NCBI GenBank assembly: GCA_963556145.1 | Contig: OY744467.1 | Coordinates: forward strand, 930,001-994,000 | Length of the DNA: 64,000 nucleotides | Direction: 5' to 3' | Source of the DNA: Hygrocybe punicea | Lineage: Eukaryota > Basidiomycota > Agaricomycetes > Agaricales > Hygrophoraceae | Shown here: piece by piece, positions 34,778 through 46,800 of the stretch | Numbering within the stretch: position 1 is the first letter of the stretch | How the letters are laid out: every line of letters begins with the position of its first letter | Program-made: the position numbers and the translations under genes | Notes under the pieces: generated by a model | Databases searched by the model: none | What the model was told of the DNA's origin: nothing | What the model saw: only the letters and a program-made list of their open reading frames with translations

Positions 34778-36212
34778 TGACTTGAAGGGACTTGTTGTTG
34801 CTGGATTCATGTCCGTTTTATTTACATGTGCTCTTCTGCTATACCTTCTAGTCAGTCCCAGTCTCCTGCATTTGTCGTGCTTCAACCAATTCATGCAATT
34901 TTTAGTATCATATCAAGAGATGGGGGATTTCACTGATTAAGATATTCTATATGTGGCTTTTGTTCTGGGATATCATTCAAGGAATTGGCTCAATACTCAA
35001 CATGTGATAGATTCAGCATGGCCAGATCATGACCAGGGACTTTTGCGTTGCCCAAGGCATGCGCCTCTTCAATCGTCTTGTTAATCAAAACACAGTGTCG
35101 CTGACATTTGAGATATTACTATTTCTAGCAATCATGAAACAACTTGCTAATACTAAAACTGCACTGTCAATCTTGGCCATGTCCTGCTGTATTTTTCATG
35201 ATTATGTCATTGAGCCAAGTGGGCTTCGCCAACAATGGACCGTGCCAACAGGAATCTTTGGTATAGGAATAATATCCCTTATCCAAGTGGTAGACATTGG
35301 TCTTCCAAATGGAATTCTCCATGGTTCTCACCACTATTATGGGATTTCTGGGTAAGTATGCTGATGTCACCTTGTATTGCTATGCTAATGGCCACTTTTA
35401 CAGCTATTGGGTGCAATTCTTCCCATCCCATAGTTGACTGTATACTGACATATTCCTACAGTGCTGGATATCATCCAACCACTTCACCACCAAAATTGTT
35501 ATCGAATACCTCTGGTTTTGGTTAGCTTGGCTGTTTTCTTTCCTCACAGCAATGTCATTTGGGCTCAGTGTGCATAACAACACACATTTACAGGCAGGCT
35601 TCTTTTGGATAGGTTTTCCAATTGGGAGGGACAATCTTCTCCAACTTGGGCTTGTCAGCATCGATAAATATGGCTCTGATGATGGCCATCTGAGGTGGAG
35701 CTGTTCAGTATTTGAAGGAACATTCTACAACCACACCATTCATGTCATGCTGCCTGTCCCCGTTCAATATATGACCAATATGCCGTCGCGTGCACATGGG
35801 CAACTCGACAAGAATAATAGAGATCATGCCTTCAAGCTTCTGTTGTGAGTTTTTTGCACATGTTGAACATTTGTTAATCACTGAATATGTTCTCTTTGCG
35901 CTGTTTCAGTTTCCCCATTGGTAAGTTGTCCATATGTATCATTTATTTTAACAACTCTAACATGTAAGGAATTCTGCGCACCAAGCCTACCTCTTCCTAA
36001 TAGGCCCCCTTTCCATTGTGAGGTTCCTGGGGTTTTGCGGGTATACTGTGGGATTCTGGATAAATATAGGGACTGCTTGGGTGTTTAGCTTCTCTGGTTT
36101 TGTGGATGTCATGTTGTTCCTCTGGGCTAGGCCTGCCTTCAGGGTTGACCAGGTGGATACAACAATCCCAGTGAACTCGGGTCTCACCCACACCACCAGT
36201 GAACAGTCTTAG
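34778..36212 (+). pseudogene. Git3/GPR1-like seven-transmembrane receptor, with microexons
   Basis: Joined exons give a fungal G-protein-coupled-receptor-like protein: TM1 (about 34788-34850), intron 34851-34905, TM2 with WDIIQGIGSILNM, the extracellular FCVAQ, TM3 with KQLANTKTALSILAM, HHYYG, then GYWCWI, TM5 with IEYLWFWLAWLFSF, a long third cytoplasmic loop, TM6 with FLIGPLSIVRFLGF, TM7 and RPAF. GYWCWI is made only if a 7-nt exon (35404-35410) between introns 35352-35403 and 35411-35461 is used; an 11-nt exon (35910-35920) likewise restores TM6. Two adjacent stops, TGA-TAG at 35005-35010, break the TM2-TM3 loop, and the intron near 35056 would need a GC donor. The start is not found. Family identity is inferred from motif order. 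Confidence 0.68.
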
Positions 36213-37599
36213 GGCATGATCCCTTTCCACCATGAAAACTTGGGACAACTTGTAGTGATGGATTAAGGGAGTTCGGAGTGGGACAGAAGCGTGGGTCAAC
36301 AGATATGTCAAGTGTTACTGGTAGGTTTGGGCTCTTGCTGAAAATGTAATAAATAAGTTGTAAATCTAAGCACCATATGGCTATGTAGTGCTGCAATGAA
36401 TGGAAGAGTGATCAAGTGACTGGATGACAAAGTCATGGTCATAACAGTACAGTTGAGCTGGACCTCATGGAGGCCTCATCTTAGTATGGCTGCTGCCAAT
36501 CATATCCTGCTGCAGCTGCTCTCTCAGAGGATTGCTAGACTGGTTCTAGACTGGTTCTCACTGTCCTCGACTGGCACTGATTTCCCCAACTTCTTTCATC
36601 TTGGCCAAAACTGAGTCTAGCAACTCACCTATGACATTTCATGTGCACTTTTATTATTTGCACGATAGAAGCTGCACGATCGCATGAATTGGAACTGTGC
36701 AGTTTCACAAGGTACATGGACTTTCTTTTTTGGCATTGCTGTTATATTTACTTGTGTCTGTGGCCATTTGAGGAGAAGAGTACATTTAGTTTATTTCTAC
36801 CTGTATACTTAGAGTGTTTTAGTTAACCATTTCAGCAAGCTTTGTGGACAAAAAGCAACAAGAACAGCATGACCGCTAATTTTGGTTTTCCCATTTTGGG
36901 CAAGCTTCATGATGTAGAGATTTGATTGCACGATCTGATCATTTGGCCAGGCCATCATGATGACAAATCATATCAAAATTGATATCACATGAGCATTGCA
37001 ACCAAAACAGGCAGCTGGTTGATTTCTCTCAGAGTCAGAGTCTGCTTCATATTTCCGTACATGGCCATTGAATTGGTCATAGTACTAGACTAGGGCTATA
37101 GACGTTTTGGTCAAACATGGGTGACATGGCACAAATTCGATCCCAGACAAATGCTGAGCTGGGGATATGACAAATCGGCAGATTATCCCTCAGTTCACAG
37201 GCATGGCTCAGGCCTGGGCCTCAGTCAGTAATTAGCCCTTTGCTCAGTTCATTCTGGGCCTTCCCTAATGACAGTCGAGTGACACGAACCAGGGGCTGAT
37301 CGGTTCTCGACTCAGCACTGGATCAGGCCTCAGGATTTGGCCTTGGAACTCACTGTAGTGTTAAATCCAAGTTTCTGAGCCCCTGCTGCTTTAACTGAGT
37401 CTTCCTAGCTCTGTTTATCATTAGTTCTCCAGGGCTCTCTAAAAGCCTATGTCATAAATCTAATGAAGCATGTCCTGTTGTTACTTGGCGAAATTCTTTA
37501 AGTCTTTCCTTTGGCGTTGTTTGTTGCTTACCATGGCAAAATTCTATATCTTTACTTTGGTCTTGTTTGTCTACAGTTCAACTTCTCTCCACCACCTCG
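36213..37599. other. No gene recognised
   Basis: AT-rich to balanced sequence with frames below 62 codons until 37470. No repeat or RNA gene is evident. Confidence 0.4.
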
Positions 37600-37860
37600 A
37601 CATCAATACTGCCTCATCATCCCCCCACCTGCCTGTACTCCTCTCAGCACAACAACAACAACGGCGACAACAACAACAATGGCACCAACAACAACAACAG
37701 CGCCAACAACAACAATGGCAGTGATAACCACAACCACAGACAAGACGGCCATCACAACAACAGCGATGCAGACGACCAGCACAGCAACGGTAACAGCAGT
37801 GGCAAGGCGGCAGCAGTGGTAGCTGTAAGTAGTGGTGGCAGCAGCAGCAGCAGCATGATG
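37600..37860 (+). repeat. CAA/ACA low-complexity tract
   Basis: Mostly CAACAA, ACAACG and GCAGCAGC-type triplet runs. They open several frames at once (poly-Gln, poly-Thr and poly-Asn readings), so those frames are not credible genes. Confidence 0.7.
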
Positions 37861-38024
37861 GCGTAGTGTTGCCGAAGTTCGGTTCAGTCCGGTTTTTTGC
37901 TATTTTTGAAAAACCAGAACCGGAACCGGAACCGTGTCGAACGGTTTCACAGCATTCAGTCTGCATTCAAACACGGTTCGAACCCCAAACCAACCTCCAA
38001 ATACCTCATGCGGGCCAGACGCGC

Positions 38025-38360
38025 GTCAATTGACGTGGCTGTCACCCTCACGAGGTAGATGGGGGGCGCTCCATCTGTTTTTGCAAGGTTGGGTTGGGGC
38101 CAGGCACTTCCCATGGGTGTCCGCATGTGCTACCTACCTTGCGAAGAATGGGGACGCGTCAATTGACATGCTCCGTCTGTTTTCGCAAGGTTGGATGGGG
38201 CTGGGGACTTTCCATGGGCGTCTGCGCATGCTGATGACCTCACGAAGAATGGGGCACGTCAATTGACGCGCTCCATCCGTTTTTGCGAGGTTGGATGGGG
38301 CTGGGAACTTCCTATGGGCATCTGCGCATCAATTGACACGGCTAGGGCGTATTCATGAGG
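38025..38360 (+). repeat. Tandem ~85-130-bp units containing the TCAATTGA palindrome
   Basis: GTCAATTGAC-like palindromes at about 38027, 38157, 38247 and 38326 are each followed by a CGAGG, CAAGG or TGAGG element and by a shared segment with GGTTGGATGGGGCTGG. Diverged tandem units; no coding meaning. Confidence 0.65.
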
Positions 38361-38427
38361 TGGGTCTTTGTCGTCGCCTCGTCCATTCCCCTCATTAGCT
38401 GATGTCGTTGGGACTGGATTTGGGGGA

Positions 38428-38870
38428 CGTACCTGGGCCGGTAGGTGGGCGCACCACCCTCCCAGCCTTCAACTCCCCATCGTTGTCATCGTTGTCATTG
38501 TCGTCATGTTGGTGTTGGTGTTGTAAGTGGTGGTGGAGGCGATAATGGTTGCAATCATCCGCGTTTGACGTGGCAGGTGGCTGCTGCCGCCAGTGTTGCT
38601 CTGCTGCTGCCAGTGTTGCTGTTGCTGCTGCTTCTGCTGCTGCTGCGGTTGTGGTTGTGGTTGTGGTTGCTGCTGCTGCTGTTGCAGTTGCTGTTGCTTG
38701 GGGTCATTTGGCCGTCGTCGGGGTGGTGGCATTGGTGGTGTTGCCACTGCCATTGCTGCTGCTGCCACTGCTGCCATCGATTCACTCCGACTCGCATTGG
38801 AACACGAGGGAGGTTGTTGGGTGGAGTTGACCATGGGTGCCTTATTTATGCGGTCAAGGTGGGCCACGGG
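38428..38870 (-). repeat. Hairpin module plus GCT/TTG low-complexity tract
   Basis: At about 38428-38465 lies GGTGGGCGCACCACCC flanked on the minus strand by a splice donor GTACGT; a near-identical block occurs at 49665-49700. Downstream, 38480-38780 is made of TGTTGC/TGCTGC-type triplets giving simultaneous poly-Gln, poly-Leu and poly-Ala readings. Confidence 0.55.
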
Positions 38871-39071
38871 GGGCTGTTCTATGTAAGAAAATGTCAGTGA
38901 AATATAATATGAAGCTGTTACTTACCGTGGTTGTTGAGTAACATTAGTGTTGAGTCGAAATTGGGGTGTCGTGCGAGTATGTTTAAGGTCACATGACCTA
39001 AGTTCACGCGACGGCATAGAACAAAATGTGAAAAATTCAGTATCTAAATGAGTATCTACATAGGTAACTAT

Positions 39072-41180
39072 TAGGCAATGACACGGGTATACCCGTGGGT
39101 GTCCCGAGGCCGACCCGGACCCGGACCCGCTCCAACCCGTACCCATCTACCCACGGGTCTTTTTTCAGCGGGTAGATGGCGGGTAGCGGCGGGTCAGGTA
39201 TGGGTATTGACCCGCGCAGGAAACCCGGCGGGTTCCAGCCCACATCTACCTCGCGTTGCTGACACGCACATCAATTGATGTGGCGCTGTGCAAACGTGAG
39301 GAGTGGGGGGGCTGGGAGCCACGTGACGGGTGGTTCTCGTGGGGAGTGGGGGGGGCTGGGAACCAGGCGATGGGTGGTCTCGTGGGCGAGAGAATCTCGC
39401 CCATCGTATCCATCTCCTCGTTCCCCGCACCATCTCCCATTCTCCCCTTCCTCTCATCCTCCTTTGTCATCTCGAACCTTGCGTACGCGTCAGCCTGCGT
39501 TTCGATGCCATTGAGCCTTGGTGTTTGCAGTTGCGGCGTCTGGACGGTGGCGTCGTGATTCTGGGCTGTGGGCGCGTGTGGGCATGTAATTGGGGGGAAC
39601 GGGGTCTGGAGCGCATTTGGGCACGTTCTGTTGCACGGGCACGGGTTTTGGGTCCTGTGTGGGCGTCAAATTGTCGGGTGTTGTAGGACCGCGGTCTGGG
39701 ACGCGTTTGAACGTGATTTCTTGCACGGGCGCGGGGTTTGGGGCCGGGGTGGGACTTGAGACGTGTTTGGACGCGTTTTGCAGCGGGGACGGTGTGTTTG
39801 GGGCTGACGCGGGAGTGTGATGCGTCTCCATGTTGGGACACGGTTTTGCACGAGGATGAGGCCGTTTGGGACGCCATTGGTGGTGTTTGCATCGAGGCGG
39901 AGGCGGTGGGCACTTGAAAACGGTGTTGGTAAGTGGTTGCTGCTGGGTTGTTGTGTCCGTTTGTGTTGATGCTGACATGCGGGTACGCCAAGACCCGCGG
40001 TCACGGTGTAGTAGTTGTGCCTGGACAGTCACGTGATAGAGTTCCCACGGTTCGTCGTAGTCAGTAGCTGATCTGATGTAGTAGACAGTTCCCATCCTAG
40101 TCTTTCCAGGCTTTCCAGCTAGACTCTGTCGGAGAGTCCCTCAGCAGCCTCCGACCAAAAGCGCTGAAAGGGCCAGGAAAAGATGGAAAAGCAGGGAGAT
40201 CACGGGGAATTGCTGGCAGGGTTCGAAGCCGCTCTCATCACCACGTTGGAGGCGCGTATCATTGCTCATCGCCGGGATTTCCTCGCTCATCTCAGCTACC
40301 CTCGCCGACCGCGAATGGCCCGATTCTTATGTCCACCCCCACCTTGGTAATTATACCCCCACCCACACCTGCCCCTACGCAATTCGACTGGGCCGAGGAA
40401 TCGGCCAGCATTCCCATATATCCAACCATCCCAACGCGAACCCCACACGACCTTTCGACCCTCCATTCCAACACCACCGGACAGCCGTTTTCCACCCTAC
40501 AGCGCCATGCTCGACGACGTAACTGCCCACGTCCCCGACAAACTTTTGTCACCCCCATTGCGTACGCGTCGGCTCGCATTTCGACGTCGTCTGGACATGG
40601 GGCTCGTGCTTGCGACTTCCTGGGCCTGGCCGGCCAACCATCACACAACCCTTCGTACCCGCCAGCTCAAAACCAACCAACCCAGCGATTCTCGATTGGG
40701 ATCGTGACCCCCGCCTTCGTGATTTGAGTCGGGTGCTCATAGCTTTGGGCTGGACAAGGCCTAGGTAGTGTAGTGCTTTCTTTCTGGACTGATTTTCTCT
40801 CTGTTTTGTTTGTTTTGTTCCCTTCCTTTCCCTTCCTTTCCCCTTCCCCTGTTTCTGTTCTTTGTTTTCCCTCTTGCTGATAGCGACGAGGGCGTCGCTA
40901 CAAGAGGGGGGGGCACTTGTAGTAGTTGTGCTTGGACAGTCACGTGATAGAGTTCCCACGGTTCGTCGTAGTCAGTAGCTGATCTGATGTAGTAGACAGT
41001 TCCCATCCTAGTCTTTCCAGGCTTTCCAGCTAGACTCTGTCGGAGAGTCCCTCAGCAGCCTCCGACCCTCTCCAACGGGTACGGATTTTGCCCGGGTCCA
41101 AAAAAGGTAACCCATACCTGTACCCGGCAGTACCCGTACCCGCAACCCGCGCGGGTTACCCGTACCCATGTCATTGCCTA
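39072..41180. mobile_element. hAT-type element with 8-bp TSD, CGGGTA-rich ends
   Basis: Inverted termini TAGGCAATGACAYGGGTA (left from 39072, right to 41180) are bounded by a perfect 8-bp duplication, GTAACTAT (39064-39071 and 41181-41188). Subterminal zones (39072-39250 and 41080-41180) consist of CGGGTA/TACCCG repeats. The original interior is unclear because an LTR element (40006-41076) occupies the right half; the left half, 39250-40005, has overlapping frames of up to 201 codons with Pro/Thr/Arg-rich content and no motif. It is probably non-autonomous and is itself nested in the outer element. Confidence 0.85.
40006..41076 (+). mobile_element. Short LTR element (TRIM-like or internally deleted Ty3)
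   Basis: LTRs at 40006-40156 and 40918-41076 are nearly identical to each other and of the same family as the solo LTR at 26804. A polypurine tract GGGGGGGGCAC precedes the right LTR. The interior is only about 760 bp and holds a 132-codon Pro/Thr-rich frame (40329-40727) with no enzymatic domain. ACGG flanks both ends (40002-40005 and 41075-41078). The end of the left LTR and its primer-binding site appear inverted at about 40233-40253. Confidence 0.8.
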
Positions 41181-41579
41181 GTAACTATACATTACGGTTC
41201 ATGGTTTGAACCGCGTTTGAACGTGGTTTGAACTGCATGTCAGTGCCAGAACCACAAACCGAACCAGAACCAAACTTCCGGTTCGGTTCGCTGTTCAAAC
41301 CAGGTTCGGATCGGTTCTGAACCGAACTTGGTGAGAAGCCTGGCAGTGAGTGTTTCCAGCTAATTGAGTTTTTACTTTCTTTGACAGAAAAATGATTAGA
41401 TACAGTTGTATGTGAGGGAATTAGGTTAGCGGACTTGCGAGAACGAGCAATCACGCAAGAATGCATTCAAAAAGCCCAACAGCACTTTGAAGAAATGCAA
41501 GCGGCTAATTTTCCTTCTTGTGGCACTTCCTGGAGATGGGTAGAGGACGTTGAGGATGAGCCTGAATGGCTGGTAATAT

Positions 41580-42768
41580 ATGCAGGAGAGCATGAACTTG
41601 AAGATACAGAGGATGGAGGTACAAAGGGTGAAGGTACAAAGGGTGGAGGTACAAAGGGTAAAAGTACAAAGGGTGGAGGTACAAAGGATGGAGGTACAGG
41701 AGGTGCAGGTACAGGAGGTGGACATCAGGTCAAGGTTAAGGTCAAGGATGGGTTCAATGTAACTTTGTCATTCCTGATGGTGATACTTGTGATAATGAAG
41801 ATTTGCAGGAAAAAGAGGTCCAATTCATGCTTGAAGCAGCACAAGATTTATTTGCGGAGAATCCACCAGTTTGTCTGGAGGTGGGGGACGACAAGTGACA
41901 TCAAGAGTCAGCACATTATCCATTCCTGGATTACGATATACTCTCAGATGAGGAAGATATGGGAAATAAAGAAGTAATAATCATAATCTTTAAATGTTTC
42001 TGGCTGAATCATTTCTGCACAGTTAACACATGAGAACACCAAGGATCCATTCTCTGCTGATGCTCATGAACCAATAGGGCTAAGGCACAATGTACAGTCA
42101 TGGCACCAACAAGCACATGAAGTAAGTACTATGGTTTTGTCAGATTTGATACTTTCTCAAAGTAACTCAGGCCGAGGGGCTCGTTCCCTCTGCTGATCTC
42201 CTTGGCACACATAGTGCCCAAAGATTAAAGTCTTCCCATCATTACTTACAAGCCACAGAAAAGCACATGTCATATCTCAACAAGATATTGGAACGACTGT
42301 GTCCGAAAGAATGGAACCGCCTGCAACGAGCTCACAAGGCTGGCCGCTGGTATCAAGATATAAACCAATCTTGCTTCCTGGGTACAGCTACAGTCTGGAA
42401 GCTTCAGGTTGATGTTCACATCGATCAGAATGATTTTGAGTTGTGTGTTCTGACCTGTGGAGGTAATTTTGTTGGGGGTGGTTTGTATTTACCAGACCTG
42501 AATTTGTGCCTAACGCAAGTGCCTCAACCTTTTGAATATCTTTTGGGTTGACAGACAACACCTTAGGTACAACCCTGGCGATATTGTTATTATCAGATCA
42601 CAGTACTTATTCCACGCAATTGGGAAGTGGGACCCAGGTCCCATGTTGCCTGAACACACCTGTACACCAGGTCGTGTTGCTTGGGTTTATTTCACACATC
42701 TTGATGTAGTTTTGGAGTTGGAAGGAAAGCCCAAGGACTGGGTAATTCTGGGACAAAAAAAATAAGAC
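41580..42768 (+). pseudogene. 2-oxoglutarate/Fe(II) oxygenase-like protein remnant
   Basis: A multi-exon gene. An acidic exon (about 41760-41976, with LDYDILSDEEDMGNKE) is spliced to THENTKDPFSADAHEP and then, across an intron at about 42120-42170, to AEGLVPSADLLG and HMSYLNKILERLCPKEW. The last part has the double-stranded beta-helix signature of agaricomycete 2OG oxygenases: VHIDQND (His-x-Asp), GGNFVGGGLYLPDLNL, YNPGDIVIIRSQYLFHAIG (distal His) and PGRVAWVYFTH (Arg). TGA at 41896-41898 interrupts the acidic exon, the exon pair around 42530-42560 is out of register by one base, and a (GGTACAAAGGGT)n-like tract precedes the gene. Possibly related to fungal TET/JBP-like oxygenases, but that is uncertain. 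Confidence 0.5.
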
Positions 42769-43584
42769 TGGAGTTGGCTAGTTTATTATCATTCCCACTT
42801 GGGATCCCACAGTTCATGTTATCGATATTACTTAGTTGTCAACGGAGATCACTTGTTCAACTTGATATATTCATGCAAATAGCACAAGAGCAGCAACATT
42901 ACACAACCTAATACGGCCTTGTGATACCACGTTGGCCCCGTGCACCTTCCCCTCACTGACCAGCTTGACCTGTTGTATAACGACAAATTTGACAGCTCCG
43001 GCCTCCGTGAGAAGCCAATACAGCTGGGATGTCCCAGTCATTGTGTAATGATTGTCACAGGTTTTTTCCCACGACCCGTACCCGTACCCGTCAAAACCCG
43101 TACCCGCCGAGTACAGGGCCGCAGGTCACTCACTATGTAGAAAATTTATGATAAGTATTATTAAAATAAAATTGAGAGATAGTCAAGCGTAGGATGTAGG
43201 AACACCTTCTTACCCTACTAACTGTTGCCACCCCATGTCCGTCAGCACCAATACGTCGTCGTCATCCATGTCACCCTCCTGGATACCTCGTGGTTGCCAC
43301 GCCGATGTCAATTGACATGACAGAGCATGTCCGTGAGTGCATTTGGAGAGCCATTGGCTGTGGTGATCCATGTGGGATGTCGGCACAAATGGTGCTGACA
43401 TGTGGATGTTGCCTAACGGGAGTGGGCGTGGTCATTGATGACATGCTGCTGTGGTTGTGGGAGGGATGGTTAGTCTTCGCATTCGTGTTTGTATCTGCTT
43501 TGTGGATGAGCCCTTTCAGCGTATCTTTCCCATGATACATGGGTCAGCCGAGATGGACAATTCCCACTCCAAGTGGGCTGGCTT
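42769..43584. other. Spacer with CGGGTA-type repeat and TCAATTGA module
   Basis: Contains an ACCCGTACCCGTACCCGT cluster at about 43068-43125, preceded by GATTGTCACAGG, and a TCAATTGA palindrome module at 43306. No gene is recognisable. Confidence 0.45.
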
Positions 43585-43850
43585 TAGTGTTTTAAGGTTC
43601 AGTCCATAGGACCGGAAAAAAACCAGGACCCAACCGGACTGAACTGCAAAAAGACCGGACCACCGGTTGCAGTTGTGCTAATTTTAGAAATTTCCGGTTG
43701 TGGTTGCATTAGCTCATTTATTTTGAGGCAACCTTCCATAACCAGTTGCAACCAGTTGCAACTGGGACCTACCAGTCCACATTTGCTATGTAAATTTATT
43801 GAAGTGATAACAATGTCAAATAGTGTGTCTGCCAATTTTCTCGCAACCTC

Positions 43851-46800
43851 ATGGCATCTCGCAAAACAAAACACGCAAAACCCTCTAAAGTGGTAAAAAG
43901 GGCTCAAATAGCAAGACCAAACGCAAGCATCGGGCAACTGACAGCTCTGATAGTGATACCACCTTACCGTCAAAGTCCTTACGGCCAGCACAAAAACGCA
44001 CGAAGATATCAGAAGTTGAGGAAGTAGACAATAATCCAGATTTGTCGGGGGCTGAATCTGTCCTGATTGTCGATGCTGAATCTGTTGATGAATCGGCACA
44101 TGAGGTAAGAGTATTCCTAGAGCCCTTGACGATGAGTATCTTACACAGAGATTTCAGGATGATCTTGATGACATCCATCGTCCTGGCATCCCAGATCAGA
44201 ATTTGGTCAAGGCTGATTCTTCGCGTGATCTGCTCACCATCTTTTCCGACAGAGTCACCGTCAAGTTTACAAATAAAAATGTCGTACAAACATTGAAAGG
44301 GCGCTGGTGCAAAGTGTGCAAGTAAGTCTCTAAACTATTATCCCAGTGCTCGAGTTACTAAAATTGAGCAGAGCCGACAATGCCTTCATTTCTGGCCATG
44401 GCATGCGCAAAGCCTTCCACATCGGAGGCAACTCTTCATGTTGGCAACACATCCGTCAGCATTACGAGGTTTACAAAACACGCTGCGATGCTGAACGCAT
44501 TACCATCCACCACTGGGCAATTCCACGGCCGGTGTGGAAAGAGATGCAAATGGCCAAAAACGAACGTAAAGCTGGACAAAGTGAACAAGGAACGCTCAGT
44601 GATGTATTTCCCAAAATCAATGGACCAAAAGATTTCACGCGCGAGGGTGTTCTACATGCAGTTTCCAAGTTTATTGTGTGTGATGATCAGGTAATCGTTT
44701 CATGTCCGGAATTTTTGGAACGTGTGTTTTCTAATTATTAACAGTCTTTAGCCGTCGCGAACAATTTCTCATTCACGAATTGTCTCGTCGCCATGAGACC
44801 ACGCTCCACTCAAGCTGACCTTCCATCTACCCACGATGTCACGACCTACATTCATAATGAGTTCGTTCGATTGCTCCAGGACTTCAGAAAAAGCATTTCA
44901 GTGAGTGTGAATCTGGCTTGAACAAGAGGCTCCTCCCAGCTCGTATTTCAGACAGCACCAGGCAAGGTTTCTGCCACCTTCGACAGTTGGACAGTTGACA
45001 CCACAAAGGCATCCTTCCTCAGAATTACTGCGCATTGGATCGAGATCAAGGATTCCAAGTGGTCCCTCCGTTTTGAGGTAATTGCGTTCCGCGGGATTTC
45101 TGGTGAACATAGTGGGGATAATCTTGGGAAATACGTTGTCGGGCTTTGCAACCGGATTGGTATCATTGACGCCAAGAGCTCAAAGGTAATCCGTAATCTA
45201 TTTTACTATAGCTGATTCACCTACACAATCAGCTGTTTTGCGTGACTGCTGACAATACTTCAAATAACGACACGACTTGCCTTACCATCAAGAATATTCA
45301 TGCGTGCCGAAAACTTGAAATGTGGCCTGCAGATGAGCGCCGTCTTCCGTGAGCATTTTCATTTCTCTCAGAGTTGATCATTCTCAACCTTTACATTGTA
45401 GATGCCTTGCCCATGTCGTGAACCTGGGAACTATTGACTTCATGTCCCATATCACCAAGATTGCCATGGTTGAAACTGCTATGGCAATTTGGGAGTATGA
45501 CCCATCATTACCAGGAAACCGGGTCCTTGGCCATTCTTTGGATGTCATATCGGCCATCTGAACACTTGCCATCAAGGTGTGGAGTGTCTATTGTTGTCTT
45601 ACTGTTTACTATTCCCCCCCTAGATCCAGTCGTCAGGACAGCGCATCGAGTATTTCGAGAAGCTCCAGCTGCAGTGCAGCATCACGACCCCTCTCAAAAT
45701 TCCTCTCCATGGTAACACCCGGTGGGGTACCGCATTCAACATGCTCAGTAGAGCACATCAGCTCAAACAGGTCAGTATTTCAATATCCTTGGCATAATTC
45801 ACATGCTCACCGAGACATAGCCCATCAAACTTTTTATTGCATCCGCTGATGAGTTATATGGACCCATCACAACAATTCGCCGAGATGGGCGGATTGTCAA
45901 ACGCATACCATGGTCAGCGTTCCAACTGAAAGAGGCCGACTGGACCCGGGTCCTTGATGTGAAGACAATTCTTGCCGTAAGTTGGTCTTACTTAAAACTT
46001 ACGGTTGCTGTGATAATGTGGAACTGTAGGACGCAAACAAGATCCAACAATATTTCTCGGCAGACAAGAAGCCTACACTTTGGCGTGCTCTTCCAGCACT
46101 GGAACGTTTACAAACTACGTGGGAAGCCAAGCGCGACAATCCGAGATATCAACTTTACAAAGACACGATAATGGATGGTCTCGAGAAAATCAAGAAGTAT
46201 TACACCCGATTTGATGAGAAACCAGCATACGTTCTCGCATTAGGTATGTGCCCACTTCTGCTGGTGGATTCGAGATGATTACAAACAAGCTTTTAGTGTT
46301 GCACCCATACTACAAACTTAACTACATCAAGCTCGCTTGGGGAGGAGCAGAAGAACAAATGGCAGATATTGCGGCTGGTAACCACAATGCAAAGAATTGG
46401 CAAGCAGAGGCAGAAAAAATCGTTGAGAATATGGTATTTATGTCGGTCATCTTTCCTACTATCTGTTGACTATAGTTACAGATGGAGGCCTATCACAACA
46501 TTGGCCACTCTCCTTTCGTGACGCCAGCTCCAGGATCACCTGTGAAAACACCATCATTCCCTGCTGATGACGAAAACGAAGTTGACGATTTTGATTTACA
46601 CCGCCGGCTGCTTCTTTCTCAGTCAATATCTAATGAGGGATGGCGAGCAGAGCTTCGCCGATACTTGACAGATATCCCACAGGATGTCTCAAAAGAGACT
46701 GATATCGTAGAATGGTGGAGTGTAAGTGGCTCTCGTTGACTCAGGCTTCATTCGGGCCTTACCAATTTCTGGCCCAGCATCACACCAAGTGTATCCTACG

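Larger units (their letters stand above)
37864..41335. mobile_element. Outer hAT-like element of a nested set
   Basis: The left end TAGTGTTGCCGAAGTTCGGTTCAG closely resembles the hAT end at 32692 in form, followed by GAACCGGAACC-rich subterminal sequence. On the right, 41190-41335 is a GGTTCGAACC-rich block with the matching CTGAACCGAACTTGG, but the final bases diverge (no CGGCAACACTA), so the right end is degraded or belongs to a different family. No TSD was found. It encloses the element at 39072-41180. Confidence 0.4.

Noticed and set aside
37470..37966. Asn/Thr/Gln-rich frames
   Set aside because: Same cause: a CAA/ACA tract translated in several frames.
38469..38886. Overlapping Gln-, Ala-, Leu- and Cys-rich frames
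   Set aside because: Triplet repeat sequence opens all frames; no non-repetitive coding part exists.
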